A stretch of 33,664 nucleotides of DNA, taken from NCBI GenBank assembly GCA_964495935.1, contig CAZBXQ010000033.1, positions 1-33,664 on the forward strand, read 5' to 3'. The notes beneath the pieces are model-generated. The model ran no database searches, had not been told where the DNA came from, and saw nothing but the letters and a program-made list of their open reading frames with translations. Positions 8,100 through 15,235 of the stretch are shown piece after piece. The translations under genes and the position numbers were made by a program. Source of the DNA: JAJYSO01 sp964495935 (GTDB lineage: Bacteria > Bacteroidota > Bacteroidia > Flavobacteriales > Flavobacteriaceae). How positions within the stretch are numbered: position 1 is the first letter of the stretch; each line of letters opens with the position of its first letter.

Positions 8100-9152
8100 T
8101 TAAATCCGTGCAATAAAATTATCAATTATAAAATTGGCATCATTCGGTCCGGGCCTTCCTTCAGGATGAAACTGCACCGAAAAAACCGGGTATTTCGGAT
8201 GCTGCATCCCCTGCACCGTATTATCGTGCAACCCCACCTGCGTCACCTCGAGATCGGTACTTTTGAGAGAATCCCGATCCACCGTATAGCTGTGATTCTG
8301 TGCCGTGAAATAATTCTTTTTGGCCTGTAAATCTTTCACCACATAATTAAATCCGTGGTGCCCGGTTTTCATTTTCTTTACTTTTGCCCCATTGGCCAGG
8401 CCTACAATTTGATGTCCCAAACCGATTCCCAGCAGCGGGTATTTTTCTTGTAAACGGGCCACATTCTCAATGACCTCTTTATACACCTGCGGATCTCCCG
8501 GGCCATCACTTAAGATGATCCCATCGGGATGAAGTCCTTCTATTTCCTCTAATGAATAGCCCTGCGGTACCACAGTTACCTTTAAACCGTGTTTGTTCAA
8601 TACCCGTATCAAACTATATCCCACTCCGCAATCCCATACCACTACATGTTTTCCGCCTTCCCCAAACTCACGAACTTCCGAATTCCAACTTCTCGACAAT
8701 TGCTGAACATCCAACTCAAAATTTTCAATCCCTTTACTTTTTTCAGAATCAGGGATATTGACGATTGCCGCACGCATCGACCCCTGATCTCTCAGCTTCA
8801 GCATAACAGACCGCGTATCGATACCGGCAATTCCGGGGACTCCCTTCGCCTTCAAATATTCATTTAAAGACATCTCACTCTGGTAATTCCCAATGGCATC
8901 TGCCAATTGGTTGACCAAAACGCCATGAGCCACCACGGTATCGGCTTCATCAAACTTTTTGTTAATCCCGGAATTTCCAATAATCGGAGCCGTAAAATTG
9001 AGGACTAAACCATTGGAGGCCGGATCACTGATCAATTCTTGATAACCGCTCATTCCGGTAGAAAAGGCAAGCTCTCCCACCGACTCGGTGTTTGCTCCAA
9101 AAGCCGTTCCACAATAGGTCGTTCCGTCTTCTAAGACAAGATACTTTTTCAT
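8100..9152 (-). CDS. carA: Carbamoyl-phosphate synthase small subunit with missing catalytic cysteine
   Basis: Normally hydrolyses glutamine and passes ammonia to CarB. The 350 residues have the CPSase small-chain domain (about 1-135) and a class I glutamine amidotransferase domain (about 168-350). The nucleophile elbow, GICLGHQ in the family, reads GIGLGHQ here: the codon at 8421-8423 is GGT, so residue 244 is Gly instead of Cys. His329 and Glu331 of the triad remain (FHPEGRPGP), as do Leu245, Gln248 and Asn286 of the glutamine site. Ser288 replaces the usual glycine in AQNHGY, and the domain entry reads WDCGVGYS rather than DFGVK. The frame is intact, so this is not a simple pseudogene. It lies 3 nt after pyrC. 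Confidence 0.95.
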   Translation of the reverse strand: MKKYLVLEDGTTYCGTAFGANTESVGELAFSTGMSGYQELISDPASNGLVLNFTAPIIGNSGINKKFDEADTVVAHGVLVNQLADAIGNYQSEMSLNEYLKAKGVPGIAGIDTRSVMLKLRDQGSMRAAIVNIPDSEKSKGIENFELDVQQLSRSWNSEVREFGEGGKHVVVWDCGVGYSLIRVLNKHGLKVTVVPQGYSLEEIEGLHPDGIILSDGPGDPQVYKEVIENVARLQEKYPLLGIGLGHQIVGLANGAKVKKMKTGHHGFNYVVKDLQAKKNYFTAQNHSYTVDRDSLKSTDLEVTQVGLHDNTVQGMQHPKYPVFSVQFHPEGRPGPNDANFIIDNFIARI

Positions 9153-9155
9153 ATT

Positions 9156-10418
9156 TTATTGTTGATATACAATTTTTCCGTTACAAATAGTGAGTGCGAC
9201 ATTACCGTAAACCTCTCGCCCTACAAAGGGCGTGTTTTTGGATTTCGAAATAAAATCATCCGCTTTAATGATATAGGGGGTTTCAAGGTCTATAATATTA
9301 AGGTTGGCCGTTCTCCCTTCCTCAATCGCCGTTGGCTCCAGGTCAAACTTCTCTGCCGGATTAACCGCCATCAGCGTAATTAATCGCTCCAGGGAAAGCA
9401 ATCCCTCATTTTTTACAAAATGTGTATAAAGCAATGGAAAAGCGGTCTCTATTCCGGTAATTCCAAAAGCTGATTTTTCAAAGCCTTTGTCCTTTTCATG
9501 ATCGGCGTGCGGGGCGTGATCGGTGGCGATCATATCGACCGTACCATCCAGCAAACCTCCTATCATGGCTTCCTGATCTTCTTTTCCCCGTAATGGCGGG
9601 TTCATCTTATAAATCGCATCGTCTTCCTTAATATTCTCCTCACAAAGCAAGAGATGGTGCGGAGTGACCTCACAGGTTACATTGACTCCCTTGCTCTTAA
9701 AGAAACGAATCAGCTCCACAGTCATCTTGGTCGAGATATGGCAAGCATGATAATGCACCCCGGTATCTTCTGCCAAAACCAGATCTCGTGCCAACTGAGA
9801 AGACTCGGTCACCGAAGGGATTCCTTTTAATCCCAATCGCTCTGCCGTTTTCCCTTCATGAATACAGCCGCCAAACAAACTGTCATCTTCTATATGTTCG
9901 GCCAGGTGACTGTTCATGGCCGCAATCCGCTTCATCGCTTCACGCATGGTATAGGCCTCGGATACGGGGTGACCGTCATTAGTAAAAGCAAAGGCCCCAA
10001 GGGCCTTCATTTTCTCTAAATCAACAATCTCATTCCCCATTTGGTTGGTTGTAATCGGGGCGTATTGCAAGGTGTTAATAACAGATTTTTCTTTGTTGAG
10101 CTTCATTTGACGCTCAAATCGTTCCGGGGTATCGGGCACCGGGCTTAAGTTGGGCATTGCGGCTACAACCGTATATCCTCCTCGAGCCGCGGCCCTCGAG
10201 CCGGATTCAATGTCTTCTTTATGCGTTTGGCCGGGTTCTCTAAAATGAACATGGACATCAATAAAACCCGGGTTTACAATTTTATCGGTGGCATCATATA
10301 CCTCATCTCCATCAGGAGCTATGGATGCTGCTACCGCAACAATCTTCCCCTGCCCAATCTTGACATCTCTTTTCTGGTACTTTCCATCAATGAAAACGGC
10401 ACCATTTTTAATCAGCAT
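9156..10418 (-). CDS. pyrC: Dihydroorotase, class I
   Basis: Cyclises carbamoyl aspartate to dihydroorotate, the third step of the pathway. The 420 residues form an amidohydrolase TIM barrel flanked by a small beta-sandwich, the class I size. The zinc ligands and catalytic residues are all visible: His56 and His58 in DVHVHFREPG, Asp148 (TNDGHPV), His175 (AEHIED), His227 (YHACHIST) and Asp300 (IATDHAPH). GGYTVVAAMPN and VTPHHLLL are further family marks. It is 8 nt after pyrB and 3 nt before carA, so translation is likely coupled through pyrB-pyrC-carA. Confidence 0.96.
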   Translation of the reverse strand: MLIKNGAVFIDGKYQKRDVKIGQGKIVAVAASIAPDGDEVYDATDKIVNPGFIDVHVHFREPGQTHKEDIESGSRAAARGGYTVVAAMPNLSPVPDTPERFERQMKLNKEKSVINTLQYAPITTNQMGNEIVDLEKMKALGAFAFTNDGHPVSEAYTMREAMKRIAAMNSHLAEHIEDDSLFGGCIHEGKTAERLGLKGIPSVTESSQLARDLVLAEDTGVHYHACHISTKMTVELIRFFKSKGVNVTCEVTPHHLLLCEENIKEDDAIYKMNPPLRGKEDQEAMIGGLLDGTVDMIATDHAPHADHEKDKGFEKSAFGITGIETAFPLLYTHFVKNEGLLSLERLITLMAVNPAEKFDLEPTAIEEGRTANLNIIDLETPYIIKADDFISKSKNTPFVGREVYGNVALTICNGKIVYQQ

Positions 10419-10426
10419 AATTTTCT

Positions 10427-11302
10427 TTATTTATCTGTTAATACATGTTCTATCATCGCCATTCGGGCATACACCCCATTGGTCATCTGCTCAAAAATCA
10501 CCGATTTCTCACATTCTACCACCTCATCGGCCAATTCCACCCCTCGATTCACCGGAGCGGGATGCATAATAATCGCATTTTCTTTCATTTTGTTCACGCG
10601 TTCCACGGTGAGACCGTGATGTTCCAAATAGTTTTCAAAAGCTACGACATTCTGCATTCTTTCCTTCTGAATTCGAAGCAGCATAATAACATCCATCTCT
10701 TCAATAAGATCATCGATAGGTCGATGCGGGCCAAATTTTTTATACTCCTCGGAATACCATTCCCTGGGGCCACTATAAAATAAATGCGCTCCCAATTTAG
10801 AAAGCGCATAGCTGTCAGAATGAGCAACTCGGGAATGTCTCAAGTCACCGACAATTCCAATTTTGAGCTCTTTAAACGTTTTAAAGTGATCAAAGATCGT
10901 CACCAAATCGAGCATTCCTTGCGAAGGATGCTGCCCCTTCCCATCACCGGCATTGATGATGTGAATGTCGATCTTTTCTAATTCCTTGTAATATTCATCG
11001 TGAGGATGTCGAATAACCGCCAGATCCACGCCAATACTCTGAATCGTCCTCACCGTATCATAAAGCGTTTCCCCTTTATTCACGGATGAGCCTTTGGCAT
11101 CAAAAGATAAAACTCGCATCCCGAGATTCATCTCTGCTGCCTGAAAACTGGTATGGGTTCGGGTACTGTCCTCAAAGAAGAGGTTCATGGCTTTTTTTTG
11201 ACTGAAATCAACTGTCACTCCGTTTCGAAAATCAATTGCCCGATCAATGAGTTTTTGAATTTGACCCACGGACAATTGTTCTATGGAGAGAATATTTTTC
11301 AT
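10427..11302 (-). CDS. pyrB: Aspartate carbamoyltransferase catalytic subunit
   Basis: Joins carbamoyl phosphate to aspartate, the committed step. It is 291 residues long and of the free-trimer Bacillus type; no pyrI regulatory chain is encoded nearby. The phosphate loop STRTH (46-50) in FFEDSTRTHTSF, Lys76 in SSVNKGETLYDT, His125 in GQHPSQ, Arg158 in HSRVA, Arg210 in LLRIQ and the HPAPVNRG loop (247-254) are all in place. Long stretches follow the Bacillus enzyme closely. It is the first gene of the operon. A TAGCTTTG box lies about 50 nt upstream, so the transcript leader should be short. Confidence 0.97.
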   Translation of the reverse strand: MKNILSIEQLSVGQIQKLIDRAIDFRNGVTVDFSQKKAMNLFFEDSTRTHTSFQAAEMNLGMRVLSFDAKGSSVNKGETLYDTVRTIQSIGVDLAVIRHPHDEYYKELEKIDIHIINAGDGKGQHPSQGMLDLVTIFDHFKTFKELKIGIVGDLRHSRVAHSDSYALSKLGAHLFYSGPREWYSEEYKKFGPHRPIDDLIEEMDVIMLLRIQKERMQNVVAFENYLEHHGLTVERVNKMKENAIIMHPAPVNRGVELADEVVECEKSVIFEQMTNGVYARMAMIEHVLTDK

Positions 11303-11352
11303 TATTTAGCTATCAAAAACCATATTTAAAATGAAGTTGAAATAAATCTTCG

Positions 11353-11360
11353 CAAAGCTA
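11353..11360 (-). promoter_or_regulatory. Candidate -7 promoter box for the pyr operon
   Basis: On the minus strand this reads TAGCTTTG, matching TAnnTTTG, about 50 nt before the pyrB start. The upstream TTG is at a short spacing, so the -33 element is weak. If correct, the leader is about 45 nt, too short for a PyrR-type anti-terminator/terminator arrangement. Confidence 0.45.
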
Positions 11361-11511
11361 TATAATTTCTTCCAAGTTCTCTATAAAATTCAAAATTTTC
11401 TTTTCATAAAAGTTATAAACAAAAGATTATTTATTGTTTTATAAACTCACAAATAGAGATAATCCCCATACATATAAAATATACAGGGATCACTCACTAT
11501 TCTTTATGGAT

Positions 11512-12891
11512 TTACTTTATGAATAAGCCTCTTGGGCTTGGGAGACCGGTCAAGATATTTTCTTTTTCCCCACCATCCAAATCGATACGGTTAATATCTC
11601 CGTTACTTCGTTCAGACCAATACAATTTACCATTATCATAATCTATTCCCAGCCCGTGAATACGATCAAAGACATCGGCTATTACTTCGGGATTTGATCC
11701 GTCTAAATTACTGCGAACAAGGGCATCGCCTCGCTGATCGTCATAATATAACATATCGTTTTTTTCGTCAACAAAAATTCCGTATCCATAGGTCCCTTCA
11801 ACAATCCGCGTCACATTTCCACCATCAGAATCAGCTCTATAAATAACCTCTTCATTAACTTCATAAAAATAGATTTTGTCATTTTTACTATCATAATCCA
11901 AGCCTCTCATCATTCCGTCTTCAATAGTTATAAAGTCAGTAACCACATCACTACCATCGAGGTTGGCAACAGACACGTGCCCTTCATCATCCCCCCAGTA
12001 AATCTTTTCTGCGGAAAGGTTGAGCGCAATGGAATACGGATCGACTATCCCCGAAACCAATTCTTCCTGATCTGAGCCATCTGCATTCATTCTCCAAATC
12101 TTACCATTCTCGGAATCTTCAAAATCACTCCAATAAATCTTTTTGGTTCGGGGATCATAAGCAATTCCTACTCCTGCATTTCCATTGACATCGGCAACCA
12201 AAGTTGTTGCCCCTCCTTCAGGCAAATTGGTCATATTAATTTGCCCTGCACTATAATCAATGTAAAACAATTCGTGCGGCGTTTCTACATCATCTCCTGA
12301 GCCTGAATCGGGGCCCTCTCCTTCCCCAATTCTAATCTTTTTGGAGATAACCTTTGTTCCCCCCTCACCTATGGCAGTCAAAGAAACGGTATAAACCCCA
12401 TCAGCAGAGTAAGCAAAAGAAGGGTTTTCCTCGGTCGATACCGTTTCTTCCTCATCACCAAAGTTCCACTCAAACGCCGTTGCTCCTTTTGAAAGATTTG
12501 TAAATTGAACCTCGGATTCCGTACTTAGATCATCGACGTTCTCGACTTGAAAATCGGCAAAAGGAAGAACCGTGATTTCTTGCGAAAAACTATCAGATCC
12601 TCCTTGGTTTTTGACGGTTAGGGTTACCGTATAAATTCCCGATTCAAAATAAGGTTTAACCGGGTTTTTCTCTTCGGATTTGGTACCATCGCCAAAATCC
12701 CAAAAATAGTCCTCCGCATTTCCGGTCGAGCTATTGAATTGAACGTCCTCGCCCACGACAACTTCAGATACAGTCTTACCCATTAAAAAACCGCTGCTTG
12801 GGCCGGGAATCATATCGTCATCGCTACTGCACCCCACCAGTATCAACATCGTCATCAGAAAAAAAGGAAAAATTAGTTTTAGTGTTTTCAT
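11512..12891 (-). CDS. Lipoprotein with two PKD domains and a YWTD beta-propeller
   Basis: The start is chosen at the ATG at 12889-12891 because MKTLKLIFPFFLMTMLILVGCSS is a clean lipoprotein signal; the frame runs 16 codons further upstream without signal character. The mature protein has two PKD modules, marked by YFWDFGDGTKS and FEWNFGDEEET, each followed by a Y-x-V-x-L-T strand. A six-bladed propeller of LDL-receptor class B (YWTD) type follows, with repeats such as KIYWSDFE, KIYWGDDE, KIYFYEV, MLYYDDQR and KLYWSERS. Both modules bind partners rather than catalyse. It is the last gene of the SusCD locus and could be a surface binding protein for the substrate; this is inference from position. 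Confidence 0.85.
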   Translation of the reverse strand: MKTLKLIFPFFLMTMLILVGCSSDDDMIPGPSSGFLMGKTVSEVVVGEDVQFNSSTGNAEDYFWDFGDGTKSEEKNPVKPYFESGIYTVTLTVKNQGGSDSFSQEITVLPFADFQVENVDDLSTESEVQFTNLSKGATAFEWNFGDEEETVSTEENPSFAYSADGVYTVSLTAIGEGGTKVISKKIRIGEGEGPDSGSGDDVETPHELFYIDYSAGQINMTNLPEGGATTLVADVNGNAGVGIAYDPRTKKIYWSDFEDSENGKIWRMNADGSDQEELVSGIVDPYSIALNLSAEKIYWGDDEGHVSVANLDGSDVVTDFITIEDGMMRGLDYDSKNDKIYFYEVNEEVIYRADSDGGNVTRIVEGTYGYGIFVDEKNDMLYYDDQRGDALVRSNLDGSNPEVIADVFDRIHGLGIDYDNGKLYWSERSNGDINRIDLDGGEKENILTGLPSPRGLFIK

Positions 12892-12943
12892 AATATCCAG
12901 ATCTTTATTGCCAATTAATATTTCTTTATACGTAATCATAGAA

Positions 12944-13816
12944 TTAATGCTGAGTAAATAATTTAAACTTGTCTCCTGCTTTATAAAGAGCGAATTTTAC
13001 ATTTTTAAAACCGAAGTGATCTTTATCATTTTTATCAAGTCCCTCAAAAGAAGATAGAACCACAACCTGGCTGTCGCCCACAACCTCAGCCTGCCCGTTA
13101 AAGCAAATAATCGCCGTACTTTCATCAATTCCTATAGCTTGTTTATCCGGAAAATCAGCCAAAACGGAGATCAGTCGATTAAAACGCGAACGTTTTATAA
13201 AATGCTGATCGATGATGTCTTTCTTCAAAAAGCCTAAGCCTTCTTGGGTCTCTATATTGTCCTTCCATAAAACATCAAATCCCCGTCCGTCGGTGTTCTT
13301 TAATTGTTTGCCCGTCAACATAATTTTAGACATAACGGCAGCACCGGCACTGGTTCCCGCAATTGTACTACCTGTTTGATAGGCCTTTTGAAGAGCTTCA
13401 AACAGCTGTGTTCCACGTACCACTTTCATAAATCGATTTTGATCTCCTCCAGGAATATAAATCAGTTTGGCTTTTTCAACCTCTTGAATCAATTTTTCGT
13501 TTTGACGAGCCTCCTCATGACTAAATTTATGACTTCGAACCTCGTAGTTCCCTTGTTTTAAAATTTGTTGTTTAATATAAAACGTTGTGGTATCGGGAAT
13601 TGAACTGGCCATAGGTAAAATAAAAACATAGTCTTCTGAGCCCAAATCAGCCACCTCCATCATTTTTTGGATCAAGGCATCCGAGCGATCGCCTCCACCA
13701 ATTATAAATAGTTTCCCTTTATTGTTATTATTGGTAAACTGTGTACAGCCCAGATAGGACAAGAATATCAAAAGAACAAAGCCGTATCCCGTAATTGTTT
13801 TTATAAATCTTATCAT
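12944..13816 (-). CDS. Cyanophycinase-like S51 serine peptidase, lipoprotein
   Basis: A 290-residue lipoprotein (signal ends SYLGC, Cys24) with the peptidase S51 fold. Cyanophycinase marks are present: the GGGDRSD loop near residue 40, GGDQ (123-126), the nucleophile elbow AGTSAGAA with Ser156, DQHFIKRSRFNRL with His205, and AIGIDEST. These last motifs separate cyanophycinase (exopeptidase releasing beta-Asp-Arg dipeptides from cyanophycin) from dipeptidase E. Its start codon overlaps the stop of the isoaspartyl-peptidase remnant (ATGA), so it was once translationally coupled to that gene. The location should be the outer membrane or cell surface. The substrate is inferred, and other isopeptides are possible. 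Confidence 0.85.
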   Translation of the reverse strand: MIRFIKTITGYGFVLLIFLSYLGCTQFTNNNNKGKLFIIGGGDRSDALIQKMMEVADLGSEDYVFILPMASSIPDTTTFYIKQQILKQGNYEVRSHKFSHEEARQNEKLIQEVEKAKLIYIPGGDQNRFMKVVRGTQLFEALQKAYQTGSTIAGTSAGAAVMSKIMLTGKQLKNTDGRGFDVLWKDNIETQEGLGFLKKDIIDQHFIKRSRFNRLISVLADFPDKQAIGIDESTAIICFNGQAEVVGDSQVVVLSSFEGLDKNDKDHFGFKNVKFALYKAGDKFKLFTQH

Positions 13817-14004
13817 ATTTCGTTTTGGTAAATAAAAGTTTTAATTTGACCATCTTCGGTAACAATTCCTCTATACATATTATCTGTATTGTATTTCATC
13901 TATTCGCCTTTCTTATTTAAGCCCGTCATTCTGCCATCATCTCCCATCTTTTCGATTTCATCCAGCGTCTGTTTGGCGGTCTCTCTTAGCGGAGTTCTAT
14001 TCAA
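13813..14004 (-). pseudogene. C-terminal remnant of an isoaspartyl peptidase / plant-type asparaginase gene
   Basis: Reading the minus strand in one frame gives 34 codons ending in TLDEIEKMGDDG and MTGLNKKGE, a TAG stop at 13900-13902, then MKYNTDNMYRGIVTEDG and QIKTFIYQNEI to a TGA at 13813-13815. Joined across the TAG this matches the end of isoaspartyl peptidases, whose usual pattern is LGGxGGxIxxDxxGNIAMxFNTEGMYRG, then a short DGK-type strand. Everything upstream, including the catalytic threonine, is gone, and a TGA (14005-14007) closes the frame. The 28-codon piece 13813-13899 could still be translated but cannot be an enzyme. The TGA overlaps the ATG of the next cyanophycinase-like gene, showing the ancestral operon order. 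Confidence 0.75.
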
Positions 14005-14129
14005 TCAGAAATACGATGGGCTACTATTTTTGGTAAATAAAACTCCCCAAAAACCGAGTTGTATTCTGAATAACTTCATGAGTAACATTTATTAATCCAA
14101 TGTAAACAGAGGCAACTCTTTCCAATTAT

Positions 14130-15233
14130 CTATCGCTTTTTAGAATTCAATTTTCCGTCTTGCACCCACCACCAGGCTTTAGTTCCACCATCTGCCTTAT
14201 TTTCATCAAAATCAGCAACATCAAAACTACCCGCACCGTCCCGAGAACCGGCAATACGATATACTTTGACAGCCTCCTCACCCCGGTTCCAGGTCAAACT
14301 TTGACCCGCGCCGATCGTCTCCGGAGTTTTTGAAATATCGGTTTTCAGAAAATACGCTGCATGGTTCCCAAAAACCACGGCCTTTCCTTCCTCATCTATC
14401 GCCACGGCGGTACTTTCATCAACACCAATTCCTCTTGCATCCAATCCTTTATCGGTTAAAAATCTACCTAAAAAAGTTGTCAGTCTGCCCCAGCGATCAC
14501 GCTGAGAAAAATGTTGATCGGTAATGACCTGATTCAGAAAAGGCAAGTCTAAAAAGTCGTGGTCATAAAGTGTGATTCTGGAATTAAAAGGATCCTCCAG
14601 AGCCGCCTCCGAAGTAATAGAGCCATTCTCACCACTGTAATAAAGCCCTCCTAAAATAGCAGCACCCGCACTCGTTCCTCCAATCGGAACTCCTTTTTCA
14701 TTAGCCAAATAATCAATGGCTTCATGAACTTTAGTGTCTCTCCAAAATTCCATATAATCCGACTGATCTCCTCCTGCAATAAAGAGCATTTCCGCATTTC
14801 GAATTGTATTGGCTACCGTCTCATTATTGGCTAAAGCACGGCTATCGATCAGTAACGTTTCTACGGAGTTTACGGTTCCCAAACTAAAAATGTATCGATT
14901 ATAGGCCTCTGTACCTGATGCTCGCAAAACCACAACATCACCACCGCCCGACCGCTGAATCATCCATTGTATGGCCGAATCTACATCGGCACCACCGCCC
15001 ATAATCACAATTCCCAACCGGGTCTCCGTTTCTACATCCTCAGCATTTCCGGTCAGGCCTATGGAAGCCGGATTGTTCAGTTGCTCCATTCCTTCCGGAG
15101 GAGGTGTAGTTATATGAGGAAAACCTTCGATATAGCCGGGCATCGCATCATCTGAAGAAGAGCACCCCATCCATAGAAAAGGAAGTAAAACAAAGGCTAA
15201 GCCGAATTTTCTAAAAAACATCTTCATCTCCAT
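14130..15233 (-). CDS. Cyanophycinase-like S51 serine peptidase, lipoprotein (longer paralogue)
   Basis: Start at the ATG at 15231-15233 (MEMKMFF...), two nt after the SusD stop; an upstream TTG overlaps that stop and is less likely. The signal ends LWMGC. After a linker of about 40 residues comes the S51 domain: MGGGAD, AGGDQ, the nucleophile elbow GGTSAGAA (Ser188 from this start), ITDQHFSQRDRWGRL and GIGVDEST. It carries a C-terminal extension of about 80 residues absent from the shorter paralogue, ending WWWVQDGKLNSKKR. The end may be frameshifted at a run of five A (14137-14141): one extra A would extend the protein with AIDNWKELPLFTLD. A likely exported endo- or exopeptidase for cyanophycin or related peptides. 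Confidence 0.85.
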   Translation of the reverse strand: MEMKMFFRKFGLAFVLLPFLWMGCSSSDDAMPGYIEGFPHITTPPPEGMEQLNNPASIGLTGNAEDVETETRLGIVIMGGGADVDSAIQWMIQRSGGGDVVVLRASGTEAYNRYIFSLGTVNSVETLLIDSRALANNETVANTIRNAEMLFIAGGDQSDYMEFWRDTKVHEAIDYLANEKGVPIGGTSAGAAILGGLYYSGENGSITSEAALEDPFNSRITLYDHDFLDLPFLNQVITDQHFSQRDRWGRLTTFLGRFLTDKGLDARGIGVDESTAVAIDEEGKAVVFGNHAAYFLKTDISKTPETIGAGQSLTWNRGEEAVKVYRIAGSRDGAGSFDVADFDENKADGGTKAWWWVQDGKLNSKKR

Positions 15234-15235
15234 AA

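Noticed and set aside
13889..14095. A 68-codon plus-strand frame
   Set aside because: It lies opposite the isoaspartyl-peptidase remnant, which explains the coding character of the stretch.
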